The notes beneath the pieces were generated by a model that made no database searches, was not told the DNA's origin, and saw only the letters and a list, made by a program, of their open reading frames with translations. A DNA stretch of 64,000 nucleotides from Rhodeus uyekii (taxonomy: Eukaryota > Chordata > Actinopteri > Cypriniformes > Acheilognathidae), in contig JAWRVZ010000179.1 of assembly GCA_037043235.1 (NCBI GenBank), positions 785,001 through 849,000 on the forward strand. The letters run 5' to 3'. The position numbers were made by a program, and so were the translations under genes. Numbering within the stretch: the stretch's first letter is position 1; every line of letters begins with the position of its first letter. Shown in pieces: positions 10,111-22,765 of the stretch.

Positions 10111-11870
10111 AATGGTTACTGATTTTCATTGCTTAAAAGCAGTGCTTAAAATATACACTTGTTCCAGATTATTATATGGTTAGATGTACAACACTGACAG
10201 AAGATCTTTTAGTATCTTCAAAATTAGAAATGGGCAAAATCCTCAAATGGGTGGAAACTGTGTGGTTCAATGTCTTTGTGGGGGAACAACCCACAGCAAG
10301 ACTCTTTCCTCAACATTTTCCATAATTAAATGACACAATGCTTCCCCTCCACTGACAAATTTTTCTTGCAATCCATGGGTTCACTGGTATCTTGTAGAGG
10401 TATTATGCATCGGTTTAAATAGTACAGCATCTCCGGATCCAAAAATGTATGAACAAGATCTGAATAATAATAATAAATCAAAACTGCCTGAAGTTACAGA
10501 ACTTTTTTTAGAAAACGCTGGTGGGGAAAGAGTTCAATTGACACTGTAGTAACACTGTCACGTACAGTCAGATTTTTGGGCACATCTAATTTTACAAATA
10601 TCGACATTGGCTTTCAAGCATACAAGCACAAGGATTTTTTTTTTATTATCAAAATGTCCCTTCATGAGAAAATATACATTCTTTTACTATAAAGATTCCT
10701 CAAAATAAGGGTTCTTTACTGGGATCAATTTTTTTATGAAACTTTGACATCCATGGAATTTTTCCATTGCAAAAAAAGTTTCTTTATAGTGGAAATGGGG
10801 TCTAAAATGCTATAAGAGCTTCTTTATTTTAAAGAGTTATAGAGTAAATAAAGATAACAGTCTTGAGGTATGGGATTCAAATGGGTATGTCAATGGGTTC
10901 TATGTCAGCCCTTTTCAGATAATTCCATGGAACCCATGGACATGCCTATTTGGGGTGCATTCCTCAATCCTAAATTTTCTATACATTGGCCCCGCCACAA
11001 AGTGTTGGCTTGTACTGTGACAAAGCAGCCCTAATCGTCACCGCTGGGGAAACAACACTGGCACAAATATACATACCTCAGTCACGCTCCATTTTCATTT
11101 CCCCTGCCATTTCTGCTGTTGGAGAAGCGGGTGCACACACAATCCCGATAGCACATGGATATGTTGAATTATCCATTCCCCTTCCATCAGTATCCACATC
11201 CCTGGACATTTCACACGTGCACTTTTTATGTTTCGTCCTAGTTATGCTTTTTAGTTGACTAACATGCTTTACATTAAACAAATCAAGCAAAAACATCATA
11301 ACTAGGACAAAAAGCATAAAACAAAGTGTCAACATAACTAGGATGAAAGTGACTAAGATACAGTGTGACAGTGTTGCTTCCCCAGTGGTGATAATTAGGA
11401 TTTGTCTCAATACTAAGTGTATTGACCTGTCTTGTTGCAAAGACTATTTACACTAACTCTGCCCACCTTTCTCTGGATGAGCCAAACAAAGTTACAAAAG
11501 CTGGTAACTGGACAATGGCATAGAGAGTAAAAAAAGTGGATTTAGTTTATGCAACCGATTTGCATTCATCTTTTTCCTATCCAATTCTTCTCCCTATTTC
11601 CATGCCATATCAGTTTGAAAATAAATTTATTTTGAAGAGGGGGAGAAAAAATATGAAAAGTGGAAACAATGTTCCTAATGGGCATTTAATAGGCCTATAA
11701 TTGAAATTGGATGTGGTGTCCTGGGCTTTGATTGCATGGGCTGACACATCACAGCATTTTGCAACCACGCTCAAAAATGTGACTCCCTTTGCGGACCGTT
11801 AAGTACACTTTTCCTGATCAGCAGGATCAATATGGTTAGGAGTAGGTGAAGGGGAGGGCTCAAGGCAAGA
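10111..11870. other. no gene seen; minor repeat-like motif at 10675-10830
   Basis: Open frames at 10986-11258 (+) and 11078-11440 (-) overlap on opposite strands and have no family features. The part around 10690-10825 repeats 'ttcttta' and 'ctttatagtgga'-type words and may be a decayed dispersed repeat. Confidence 0.4.
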
Positions 11871-12034
11871 GTGTCCAAATACTGTCCTTGAGGGCTATTG
11901 TCCTGCAAAAAATTTAACTCCAAGTACCTCAACATATCTGTCCAGAAGTTTGTAGTATGCCTAATGAGGCCTTGATTACGTGTTTAATGTACGTTTAATT
12001 GTGACCTTCCAAGAACTGGAAGGAACTGGACACC
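11871..12034. mobile_element. MITE-like repeat with GTGTCCA / GGACAC ends
   Basis: Begins 'gtgtccaaatactgtccttg' and ends 'ggaactggacacccc', which are imperfect inverses. The text 'ctgtccttgagggctattgtcctgca' type is a familiar short DNA repeat of cyprinid genomes (recalled, not searched). A solo LTR has inserted just at its right edge. Confidence 0.5.
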
Positions 12035-12039
12035 CCTAG

Positions 12040-12371
12040 TGTCACGGTCTTGCCGCGTCTGTTCACATATGGGTCCCATCTGTGTATCCATCATGTCCCT
12101 CCTCCACCTGTCCGTGTAATCACTAATTGTTAGTCTCATCAGCCGTTCATAATTCCCTATCTGCCTATAAATGCCCTCCTGTGTTCCCATGTCTTTGTCT
12201 CTTGTTAACGTTACGTGGGATGTTGTTTCGTGTGTGGATGTTTTCCGTGTCTCCAAGTTTTTGCACTATTACGTGCCGTTTTCTATTCTTGTTTTTCCAA
12301 GAAAGTGTTTTTGTTTGCATCTTTTCGACGACTCGTCTTCTCCGCATCGCACACACCATGCCTAGCTGACA
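12040..12371 (+). mobile_element. solo LTR with 5-bp target duplication CCTAG
   Basis: Starts TGTCACGG and ends GCTGACA, with CCTAG directly before (12035-12039) and after (12372-12376). A stretch 'tgcctataaatgccctcctg' gives a TATA-box-like site near the middle. A 5-bp duplication flanking TG...CA ends is what Ty3/gypsy-type integration leaves, and a single LTR is what remains after LTR-LTR recombination. It is the only copy of this group that I place on the plus strand. The overlapping short open frames on both strands are shadows. Confidence 0.8.
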
Positions 12372-12376
12372 CCTAG

Positions 12377-14664
12377 CGATAGGAACCCAGAGGTTCTCAA
12401 ATAGATTCATGTCTGGGGAACGTGAGGGACATTCTATTAACTATCATCAACTAACAAGGAACTCGGATTAACTAATCAGTAAGTGATAATGCTGAGTTGA
12501 ATATACCAAACTTAATAACCATCATATTGTTAGTAATATTTCAAGATTAAAACTTAGCTACTTGACTGAAGCAGCTTAGGTTTAATTGGTTATCAACACA
12601 TAACTTCTTAGAAAAATCAGGTTATAATACAGCAAAAATTATGCATCAGGCTTTTGAGGAAATTTTATTTGTACACCTCTTTCTCCTCAATGTATTTTAC
12701 TGTAAACATCAAAATCTTACAATGTCTTTTGTCATTATTGGAGAGAGTTCTCATGCTTATCAGTTTAGAAAAGTGCCCCAAAATTGAGTCATTTCTTGTG
12801 GATTAACATGATTTTCACTTTCACAGGATTAACTATACATTATTTAAAATAGTTCTTAGTAGTCAGGTTTTTTTTTTTTTGCAAAATTCATCATGCTGAT
12901 AAGTTAGAGGGCTTAGATATTGAGGTGTCAAATATGATACTGACGGTTTTTATGCCCCCTAATAAAAATATTAGTAAAACCATGTGCAGCAGAGCAGCAC
13001 TGGGAAATGACCATATCCAGTGACCTTGGCACAATCCATTCCTTCAACTTCTCCGCCACCAGCTCACCCAAGACCTCAGTAAATCATTCACAGACAACCT
13101 TAAACTCCTCTGCGACCATCTCTAATGAGCGAGTACTGAACCTATGACCATCCATCCTGCAATGGCCTGCCAACCCAAAACCATCAAATCATCTGTCCTC
13201 CAGCAGAATTCCCTTGGCCTTCTCTAATACCTTTTCTTCTATCATCCATTCCTCATCAGTGCCTAGATTTAAAAATGGCTAGTAAAATCCTGCTGTTACA
13301 ACAAAAAGAAAAATGCATTACTGACCACTAACCAACCCATGGATGGAAAACAACTTAATATTTCAGTTGCACTTACCACTGGATGTTAAATTTTCATAAT
13401 ATCCATTTAGCCCATGATAGCACACAAGCATCCTGCTAATTATCCTCATTTCACATCTGGATATGGTGATGACTGCTCTGTAGATTGCTTGCTGGACTGT
13501 GGCCACATTGGCAGCTCTGATAGAGGGCAGATGATATAGTGCTGAGAGTGAGAGCTGAGCATGCCAGGTTCAGTTGTAAAGCATGACCCACTGGTGAGGT
13601 GAAGCGAGTACAGTGCCCACAGGAACAAACCGATTTCCTGTTTACTCAAAATAGGAAAATAGGATTTTTGAAGCACTTGATTACTCTGATGAAATGCTCA
13701 GACAATAAACAATATCAGGGGCATCACTAAACCCCTTTCACTTGGGTATGAGCCCCAGTGAAATACTGCTGGGCTCCAGTAAAATATTACTGATAAATCC
13801 TTGTCCAACAATGGAGATTATCACATACTGACGCAAAGAATCAATGTCATGAGTGTGATTTCCGACTCAGCGATTTTGAATCCCAAACTGGCAATAACGT
13901 ATTAATGAAAAATGTTTCAGTTTGCAAAAATGTCTGAAACCATTCAGGACTCTGAAACCATTCATTTGGACAGTTTGCTCATGCATTAAATAATTTGCAC
14001 AGTTTTGCTGCAGTTTCTCCCATTGAACTAGTAATGGATTTTAAAAGACAGAAAACAAAAAAAAAGAGTTTTAGACAAGTTTGATAGTTACTACAATACA
14101 TTGAAGAAAACTAAACAGGCAAATGTCTTTTATTGTTTGTCAATAAGTTACTTTTTGCAGTTTACATCCTGCATCCCTGGAAGAGAAGAAAGGCACATCC
14201 AGACTTTTGATAAGTGCAATAGAAAGCGGTTAAAAATTCCATGGACAAAACTTTTGACAAACAAACAGGTACAAATTGCTAACAAGCAAATTTCTGTGTC
14301 ACAACAAATACCCCAAGTTATGATATTTTGGTCACAAATTGAGACAATCGGTCAAAACCATTGACAGGTTGAGTGGAAGCTTTCAGTAGTCATCGAAGAC
14401 CAAGAATATGTCGGCTGAATATCATGACGTGGACTGGCTTGCTTCACGTCACACGAGACAGAAAAGCCTGACCATTACCTTCTCATCCATGCAGCCAACC
14501 GACACCTAAAAACAATGGCAATATGACAAGACAAATATCAAGAGTAGTGGGTACTGAGCCCAGAGTACTGATGAAAGACTAGAAACACCCCTATACAATA
14601 CTGAGATCACTTGACAAATCACAAGAGAAATCCTTTTTCTTCTCATATTTAAATTTCAACTTCG
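12377..14664. other. no gene seen
   Basis: AT-rich. Open frames at 13446-13676 (-) and 14101-14364 (+) have no family motif. Confidence 0.45.
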
Positions 14665-14814
14665 CTTTCCTGTAGCTTAATCAGTAGAGTGTGATGTTTA
14701 CAATGTCAACGTCATAGGTTCGATCCCAGGGAAAGCAAGAACTGATTCAATGTGGTCCTTGAATGCAATGTTGCTTTTGGATAAAAGCGTCTGCCAAATA
14801 CATAAATGTAAATG
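14665..14814 (+). mobile_element. tRNA-derived SINE, well preserved head and tail
   Basis: A-box region 'tgtagcttaatcagtagagt', B-box 'aggttcgatccc', then 'gggaaagcaagaactgattc' and tail 'ataaaagcgtctgccaaata'. It is a good reference copy for the family in this window. Confidence 0.85.
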
Positions 14815-15095
14815 TCAATTTATTTAGCAAGTAACATTGTAATAAGCGGGATAATGCACAGCCAGCCAATAATGGTATGTACCTGTTAACCTTGGGATCA
14901 TTGTGGTATAATTTCTATCTGACAATGCAGTATGCAAATCTCAAATCTCTTGATCAAAGATATCCTGAACTGTGTGGCAGGAAAAGACGAGCATCATGGA
15001 CACAACAAGTCTCAAAAAAGATCAAATATCTTATTTTTAGATAACAGAAGTTTATAAAGATAAATGTTGAAGGACAAAAAAAAAAAATCTCTTTT
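14815..15095. other. no gene seen
   Basis: AT-rich spacer between the SINE and the solo LTR; no motif seen. Confidence 0.5.
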
Positions 15096-15400
15096 TGTTA
15101 TCAGCGAACAGTGTGCGATGCGGAAGACGAGGAGAGCAGGTAGAACTGAAACTCTTTATTGAACAAATCAAAAGACTTTAAATATAAACAAAAGTAGTAC
15201 GCTTTATGCAAAAACCTGGGAGAACATGGAGCACCAAGAGAAACATCCACACATATGTTAACAGTCAACAACTGACAAAGACACATGAGGGTTTATATAC
15301 ACGAGGAGATAGGGAACAGGTGGTGACTAACAAGGAAGTGATTGACGACACAGGAAATACAAGGTAACAGGAAGTGAATAGACACGTCGCGACTGTGACA
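15096..15400 (-). mobile_element. solo LTR, minus strand
   Basis: On the minus strand it starts TGTCACAG and ends GATAACA. It contains a TATATAAACC-type TATA box and CAATAAA ahead of the last quarter. Flanks are CTTTT (15091-15095) and CTTTC (15401-15405), a 5-bp duplication with one change. It shares 'cttccgcatcgcacac' (minus strand) with the copy at 15851-16250, so both belong to one family. Confidence 0.75.
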
Positions 15401-15595
15401 CTTTCATCCAACCCACACTGGCCAAAAAAGAAAAAGCAGTTTCCAGCTAGGCTGTGATGATTAGAGAATATAAAGTAATTGTAAGAAATACTAAAGCAAT
15501 CCATGTGTGATTTGCCCCCATTGCATTGGTGACATTTGTCAGATAAAATAAAAATTAATAATCCTGAAATTTCCAGGGAAACATCAGAAGTGGTG

Positions 15596-15850
<255 letters not shown>

Positions 15851-16246
15851 TGTTACGAACTAGGGTGAGGTGGTGTGCGATGCGGAAGACAGATGACGAG
15901 GAGAACAGGATCCAAACTCCAAATGACTTTAATAATAATAAACCAAAACAAAGACTTTAAATACAAAACAAATAAGCACACTTGTGCAAAAACTAAACTT
16001 AAACGCAACTCTGAAGACAGGCAAGACATCCACACACATCAGACTTCTTCATTAACAACTGACAAACACCAGGGAAATGCACAAGTGACTTATACACAAG
16101 GGGAAACAGCAACACCTGGGAGACTAACGACCAGTGATTACAAGACAGGTGTAGGGAGTGAAACAATAACCCGAGAGACAGGAAGTAAAACAAAGACAAG
16201 ACTGACAGGAAGTGACAAAGAAGACCCAGACAGACAGGAACAGTGT

Positions 16247-16250
<4 letters not shown>
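15851..16250 (-). mobile_element. solo LTR inserted in the (TA)n tract, target duplication TATAT
   Basis: On the minus strand it starts TGTAACACTG and ends GTTCGTAACA. TATAT lies at 15846-15850 and at 16251-16255. Because the target is a TA microsatellite the duplication is less diagnostic than elsewhere, but the TA tract clearly continues on both sides. The 150-codon plus-strand frame at 15875-16327 and the minus-strand frames over it are shadows of the LTR and microsatellite. Confidence 0.8.

Positions 16251-16300
<50 letters not shown>
16251..16300. repeat. (TA)n(CA)n arm, left of the MITE
   Basis: (TA)n to about 16281, then (CA)n up to 16300. It is the mirror image of 16886-16922. Confidence 0.95.
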
Positions 16301-16302
<2 letters not shown>

Positions 16303-16882
16303 GTGGTACCTCGAGATACGAAATTAATCCGTTCCGAGGCGGCCTTTGTATAAGGAGCTTGTCGTATCTTGGAAATGGCTGATCCATTCCAAGCCCTCCA
16401 AAAACACCCCATTAAATTTCATAATAAAGCTAAATTGACCAATAAACAATGAAATCACGTAAAATGTCGATGTGGCAAGGGGGGCATGGATATAAACAGC
16501 CTGGAAGGGAAAGACGGAGAGAGAGATCCGGGCGAGACACGAGTCGGCACGGAAGCGGTGAACGCGAGGCTCAAGAGGGAAACGAAAGTGAAACTGAAAC
16601 CGAGAGAGATTGCGAGTGACATGGAACTCAGAGGGAGAAGCGTGACTCAGCTGAGAGAAGCGGGACATTGGGAGTGAAACGCACCTGCTTATGTTTTGTT
16701 TTGTGTTTTGATTTATTTGAGACTAAAGAAATAAAAGCGAGTAAAAGTGCGGCGCGAGTTTCAAAATTGTTATGGGGCGAATCTCGGACTTTCAGAAACC
16801 TTTCGTATCTTGAAAATTTTTCGTCTTTGCTTTCGTAACTTGGATTTTTCGTACGTTGAGCCTTTCGTATCTTGAGGTACTA

Positions 16883-16885
<3 letters not shown>
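16301..16885. mobile_element. pogo/Tigger-like MITE, complete
   Basis: Left terminus CAGTGGTACCTCGAGATACG and right terminus CGTATCTTGAGGTACTACTG are inverted repeats of at least 20 bp with two mismatches. At least one further 'cgtatctt'-type word lies near each end as sub-terminal repeats. About 585 bp long, with no transposase domain: the small open frames at 16324-16668 (-) and 16486-16677 (+) show no family motif. Both ends abut microsatellite, so the expected TA duplication cannot be read. Confidence 0.8.
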
Positions 16886-16921
<36 letters not shown>

Positions 16922-16922
16922 C
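16886..16922. repeat. (TG)n(TA)n arm, right of the MITE
   Basis: (TG)n then (TA)n, the reverse complement of the order at 16251-16300. Confidence 0.95.
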
Positions 16923-17829
16923 AATTATTATTATTATTATTTGATATGACATGGTTGTTTGTGTGTGATTGAAAACAATCTGTTTTGTGGAGAATTGGCT
17001 CTCCCATTCTCAAATTCATTTCTTCTGTTGGATTGATAAACAGCACAAGAGAGTTTATACATATTCTTGTCTAAAGGTGAAAACCATTAATTCTTGCGGG
17101 GCACAATACAAGCTTTTGTCTTAACCTTGAATTGGTCCAATTCCTGAAGGAGTCTATGCATTTTACAAAAGCTTTTGATAATAAAATCCATAAAAGATTG
17201 GATTGTTCCTATCCTGCTTGTAATTTAAATGTTTTGCCGGTGGGATTTGATTTAGTCGAGAAGGAGGTATTCTTTGAGGTCTGCATTTTCCTCATTTGTT
17301 TTATATCCATTCTTAAATATTCTGTACAAATGAATGGTCCTTCCCTTATTTACCACCTACCACAATGAAGAAGAAAAAAATAGCTAAGATGTTAGATTAA
17401 CTCCTTAGTGTTTCTTAACTGGTGAATTGGGACCCCAAACTGGGTAGTGGGACTGTTGAGTGTTGGACAACCTTCTCAAAAAGGTGGCTAGATAAATTAA
17501 ACCTGCTCTACATAAAATGAGGCAAGCTAAGCTGAAAGTCACTCTGGTCACACTTTATTTCAATCTTGGTAACAATTTATTATTCTCTGTTCATCATATA
17601 GTGATCGTGTCTCTTCAGAAAATTTGGATTTAATCATTCAATTCATTTGGATCATTCTTACAATCTCTTTATGAGCATTAAAAGGTCAAAGTGGTAATTG
17701 TCTGGCTGTCAACAGAGGGACAGAAAGCTCTTAGATAAAAAAAAACAAACACAAAAGAACATTTAATTTGTGTTCCGAAGATGAACAAATGTCTTGAACA
17801 GGTTTTGAATGACACAAGAAGTAGGAGAT
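16923..17829. other. no gene seen
   Basis: Includes a short (ATT)n at 16924-16940. The 78-codon frame at 17132-17368 has no family motif. Confidence 0.45.
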
Positions 17830-18065
17830 AATATAGTTTAGGGTCCAATTCATTATCAACTAGTTATTGCCATGCATACTACTAGGATAGTCTTATTTTG
17901 CATAACCCGATTCTACATCCCATAATTATACCCAATACCTAAAGTTAAAAACTACCTTACTATTAATAAACAGTAATTAGGTCTGTTTATAGAAAAGTCA
18001 TAGTCATAGTCTTATCAAAAGTCATAGTTTATAGTGAGAATTGGACCCAAATAAAAAGTGTGACC
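17830..18065. repeat. dispersed non-autonomous repeat ('attggaccc...aagtgtgacc' type)
   Basis: Reads 'gggtccaattcattatcaac' near the start and 'gagaattggacccaaataaa' near the end, giving short inverted termini. The inner part, with 'ctacatcccataattataccc' and 'ctaccttactattaataa', is close to 56400-56620. It is probably a short DNA-type repeat of fish genomes (recalled, not searched). Confidence 0.55.
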
Positions 18066-18639
18066 GGTGAATAAAGTAATTTATACAAAAAACACGCTCA
18101 AATTCAATTTCAAACTGATAAATTGGGATCTCAGTGACACAGACCAGATACTACAATAATAATAATAATAATAATACTTCAAGAGTAATTTATTCCTTAC
18201 TCGTATATCACTTCTGAAATAGCTCATTCAAATACAAGTTATGTTTATTAAAATAATGACAAAATCTTTGCTACTAAAAAGCTACAAGTTAAATGCAAAT
18301 CATAGGCTTATAAATACAGCTGTATGCATTGTTTTTGTTTAAAAAAGAAAGAAAAAAGGAGCAGAACCACATTGCATTTGGAGGTAAATTCAAATCTCAC
18401 ATTATTTTATTTTTTTAATTGCTTAATGTTTTGTCCATGTCTTAGACTGTAAATCACATTATTGCTATGGTTTACGCATTAAAATAAGCGTTATTAATAA
18501 AAAAAATATATTTTAATTGAATACAAACAAAAAACAAATTGGCATGGCGTTCTGAATCCTAACATTTTTATGCATTACTTTCAGCAATTACCTCTTCATC
18601 CCTAGCAATGAGGGATTATTTTTGCTTGTGCTCCTTCTC
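18066..18639. other. no gene seen
   Basis: AT-rich with a short (AAT)n at 18156-18175. Confidence 0.5.
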
Positions 18640-19080
18640 CTAGAATCTCCATTTAACAAAAAAATCCAATTGCAGCACATTGTTATTTTGACTATTATTC
18701 CTCTTCTCTGTAAGGAATTTGCATTGCATATTCAGGTAAGGTGATAATGGTCTGATAATTAGCCCCACCCTATAATGACCAGCAGACCATTAGCGGTGAC
18801 AAACATTAAACACCTTTCCATGAAGGTTTCATAGCTCATACCCCTCTCTCTCTTCAACTTGCCGTTAATGGAGCTGGCATATGCAGGGAGCCATTACTAT
18901 AATTTATTTTAACTCTGGCTCGCAAAAAAGGCCTGACAAATTTTGAGAGCTATCTTTCTTGTCCAAGGAACACCAGATCTCCCTAGATTCCCAGTAATGC
19001 ATTTACATATTTATTAAAATTACCTCTAAGCAAGCTATTTATTTAGATAATGTTAAAATGCATTTTCTACCCAAAGAGGA
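18640..19080. other. non-repetitive block, possible conserved non-coding element
   Basis: More complex base composition than its surroundings, no terminal repeats, no long open frame. It contains words resembling homeodomain sites ('gataattagc', 'cagtaatgca') and E-box-like 'gcatatgc'. This is a guess from texture only. Confidence 0.2.
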
Positions 19081-20499
19081 ATAGTGTGATTATGCTAGTC
19101 ATCTACTTTCCTTGAAGAAAGAAAAACATGACATTCGACAGCCCACATGCATTGATTGTGCCACTCCTGAAGCAAACAAAAATGCATTGATCACACTGAC
19201 TTATGATTGATCACAAGAGTTCCATTAAAAGCAGTGGTGAGTCGGCTCTCCAAACCCCTTGTCTGCAACTAGAATAGCTGCTCAACCATTGATGTCACAA
19301 GAGGAAATAGCAAGTTGCACATTTTTGGAAGCACAGTTATCTCTGTCACAGAGGAGGGATAAGTCTTCACCCCAGTCAACACACAGAAATCTGCACTGCA
19401 CCAAAGGCATGGAACCGACACTTAACTTGGGTTATACAATACAAGATCTCAAATATCGCACTTTCACATATTCAAACTTGTCATGTGAAGACACTTAGCA
19501 CAGTATTCTCTGTGAGGATTGCTTTTGTAGAAAGTAAGAACGAGGAAAATTGTAAAGCTTAATAAATGGAGTATATTTACACAAACATGGCCAAAGTATA
19601 TGCAAGTATAATTCAATCCTCTTCAACCTTACATAATACAGTTTCACTGACAATAAACAGATTGGTTTGTTTTATTTACACCACTGTGAGAGTAAAGACA
19701 AATGTAATTATAATTTAATATAATTTATAATGATAAAAATTCTATTCTATTGAGCTTTCTATTCAAATCATTCTTAACAACAGCAAAACAATGTATCACA
19801 GTTTTCACAAAATGTTAAGATGTATCACAGTTTTCACAAAATGTTAAGCAGCACAAGTTTTTTTTAACATTGATAATATTAAGAAATGTTTTTGAGCAGA
19901 AAATCGGTATTTTAAAACCATTTCAGTTGAAATAAATTCAGTTATTTCAATTATTGGGATTTAAAAGATTTTTTAAATATATATTAAAATCACCTTGCAC
20001 GTTTTGTTTGTATGTTTATTCACAATTAAACAATGTGTCTAGAGTCTCATTGTATTGTGTATTGACTAACATGCTAATTTTATACACATAAAAATAGAAC
20101 TAGACATTTCGGAGCATTTCGTTCACCGTTACATTTATTATATTACGAAAAGTGTATTATGAATGTAACATCGCTTAGTTTGATTGCATCTGATTCTATT
20201 AAGTGTTAAATGACTGCTATTGTATTAAAACGTTTTGGAAAACTACTTTTACTGAATAAATTATTTTAAAAAGTTAATAAATTCTGGCTTTCCCCATGCA
20301 TGGTGTGTATGTGTGCATTTTTGGAGCTTGACACCCCATGGCCACAATAAAAATGTTTTTCAAAGTTTGAACGGCTTCCTCTGCAAAGTAATGCTTGTTA
20401 TTTAGTGTCTGTCACTCAGTCAAGCTGTGCTAGAGTTTGACATTGTACACTGCTTTATTCCCTGCTGCAGATGTACATGCCTACCATAATCTAATAACT
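19081..20499. other. no gene seen
   Basis: Contains a short direct repeat at about 19796-19850 ('atgtatcacagttttcacaa' twice). The frame at 19259-19498 has no family motif. Confidence 0.45.
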
Positions 20500-20725
20500 C
20501 TGACTGGTCTGTATCTGTGATAGACAGAGAGAGAGTCCCTGCCGTTTCACTGATGGCATCCCCTGATCTCCCACCCAGACAGCAGGGATGTAATATCCCC
20601 TCCTTGCAGGCAATAATACTCAGATCGCAGTGCTGCTATATGGAGATGGCACACGATATATACAGAGCAGACCCCCTCTGTTACTGCTCGCAGACAATGG
20701 GATCAAAATCAACAGCATAGCAAGC
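20500..20725. other. GC-richer non-repetitive block, possible conserved non-coding element or exon
   Basis: Stands out by composition. An open frame of 67 codons (20517-20720, +) covers it but I recognise no protein. No splice-site pair was identified with confidence. Confidence 0.2.
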
Positions 20726-21838
20726 AGATAAGAAAAGTGAGACATATGCCCTCTAACATTGCTGTGAATTTAATAAGTCATAAGATTCTGATAAAAGGCT
20801 ATTGACACGGGTTAAACGTCAACGCAAAGTGATGCATTTATAAAATGTAACTTTTCAAATTGAATAGAACTGTCCCGTCTTTTAGTCTATGTACTGTCGT
20901 TGAAGCTATATACGATAGCATACTCCTACACCGTAAAAATCCAACAGCTGTTCTAACGAACACTGTTTAGTGAACTTAATTGCTAATATCTGTACCTTTC
21001 ACATAACCCTCGTTTACTCAAAAAAACAAAAAAACAAGTTAAGATTAAGACTTAGTCACTAAACTATGTCAAGAGTACATCTAAAGTAAATATCTAGACC
21101 GAATGTGACCCTAACAGTAAATATCATATGTGCAATGTTCAATAATGTGCATTATTTCAAGTGCAAAGATAGTATCTAAATAGCTAGTAGTTACTAAGCC
21201 TCTAGTGTAGACTTTCTATTTCAAATTGAGGGTACGTTTAAATTACAACAATGCTCTAAAATATAAAGGCTCTTCACAAATTCTCATTTTTGTAGCGTTG
21301 TATCATCATAATAACAGGTATAGTTTTCAAAAGCTTGCACTCTGAAATCCACAAAACGTACACAAGAGGCCAAAACTCAAAGTTTTCAGAATGTATGAAT
21401 GGCTGGTGCAACCCTTCCCAGGTCTTTAGGACACCAGCTCCTTCAATCCAGCAAGAAAATGTATAAAGGTGCACTCACCAAAGCCTAGTTCCAGGACTGC
21501 ATCAAGGAGGGCTTGAGCATACACTCCAAATGGGCAACCGTCCTGGTGGCACTTTTGCAGTTTCAGGAGGTAGGCATTAGAAGATCTTTTCCCAAGCTGG
21601 GTGAAAAAACAAAAACAAATAATAGAGCCAACTGTCTGCAGGGTTTTCCAGCTGGAGAGTGAAAGGTTGAAAGGTTGTTATTAACAAAAAAATAAAAAGC
21701 GCAGACTACTGGACTGGAAAACTGAAGAGCCATGGTAATACAACAATACGGCAGAAACAAAAATAGCTAAAAAATACAGGAAGGAGAAACAAATATATTT
21801 AAAGATATAAACCAACCAACAACTAGGCACATGAGCAA
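20726..21838. other. no gene seen
   Basis: AT-rich. The frames at 21274-21474 (-) and 21563-21760 (-) have no family motif. Confidence 0.45.
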
Positions 21839-21950
<112 letters not shown>

Positions 21951-22044
21951 CAACAAGACAGAGCAAACATGAGAAATATGTAGGAAATAAAATGAGGTGG
22001 GTAATGAGGTAGAGCAGGTGGGCAAATTAACTAATAAAAAGATA

Positions 22045-22205
22045 GCAAGGGGCTTTGCAAAAAATTGGACTGAAGAACATGTGACCCATAGAGATGCAAA
22101 CATGACACCAAACACAATGACAAGGCAAAAGAGCACGACTTCTGTCATGTTTGCATTTCTATGGGTCACATGTTCGTCAGTCTAATTTTTGCAAACGGCC
22201 CTTGC
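22045..22205. mobile_element. foldback MITE with 63-bp arms
   Basis: The left arm (22045-22107, from 'gcaaggggctttgcaaaa' to 'catgaca') is matched by an inverted right arm (22143-22205) with only a few mismatches and one-base indels. Spacer 35 bp. No coding capacity. Short frames such as 21997-22185 run across the arms and are artefacts. Confidence 0.85.
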
Positions 22206-22206
22206 T

Positions 22207-22360
22207 TTCACATTTATGCATTTGGCAGACGCTTTATCCAAAGCAACTTACATTGCATTCAAGGAACACATTGAATCAGTTCTTGCTTTCCCTGGGATCG
22301 AACCCATGACATTGGTGTCGTAAACACCAATGCTCTACTGATTGAGCTACAGGAAAGCTT
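22207..22360 (-). mobile_element. tRNA-derived SINE
   Basis: Tail 'tgcatttggcagacgctttat' type word at left, inverted B-box 'gggatcgaaccca', inverted A-box 'ctactgattgagctacag' at right. Nearly complete. It abuts the foldback element. Confidence 0.85.
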
Positions 22361-22382
22361 AAAATTGGTATTATAAAAATAA

Positions 22383-22633
22383 ACACTAACAAAGTCAATG
22401 TGCTCTAAGAGAAAACAAAACACAAGACCGACAAATCATCAGGATCCTGATGCACAGACCTAAACTAAGTAGGACTGCTGGGACACAGATGTCATACCCC
22501 GAACACACAGAAGAGTGCACGGCCCAGAGAACAATCCTCAAAGCCACACGCTCACACGGACAATACAACACATGGGATTCAAGTATCAAACAAAGAATTA
22601 GACTGACCAAAGTTACAGGATCCTGACACTTAC
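22383..22633 (-). mobile_element. LTR-like fragment (TGTCAGGATCC start on minus strand)
   Basis: On the minus strand the stretch starts TGTCAGGATCCTG and contains 'gtgtgagcgtgtggctttg' and 'ggtcttgtgttttg', loosely like parts of the LTR at 41870-42666 in a different order. It could be a distant LTR of a related family. No target duplication was found. Confidence 0.3.
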
Positions 22634-22699
22634 AGGTTTGGAACAACATAAGGTGCAGTAAATGATAGCACTGTTAAAGGATGAACCTCAATAAACTTG

Positions 22700-22765
22700 C
22701 AGTAACTTACATTTATGCATTTTGGCGACTTGCATTGCATTCAAGATACACATTGACACATACAC
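22700..22765 (-). mobile_element. SINE tail fragment
   Basis: 'cttacatttatgcattttgg' and 'tgcattcaagatacacattg' match the tail half of the SINE family; the tRNA head is missing. Confidence 0.5.

Noticed and set aside
15875..16412. Frames of 137-150 codons on both strands
   Set aside because: They run across a solo LTR, a microsatellite and a MITE end, with no domain.
22207..22360. tRNA gene on the minus strand
   Set aside because: A- and B-box words are present, but the stems do not form a cloverleaf and the unit continues into a shared SINE tail.
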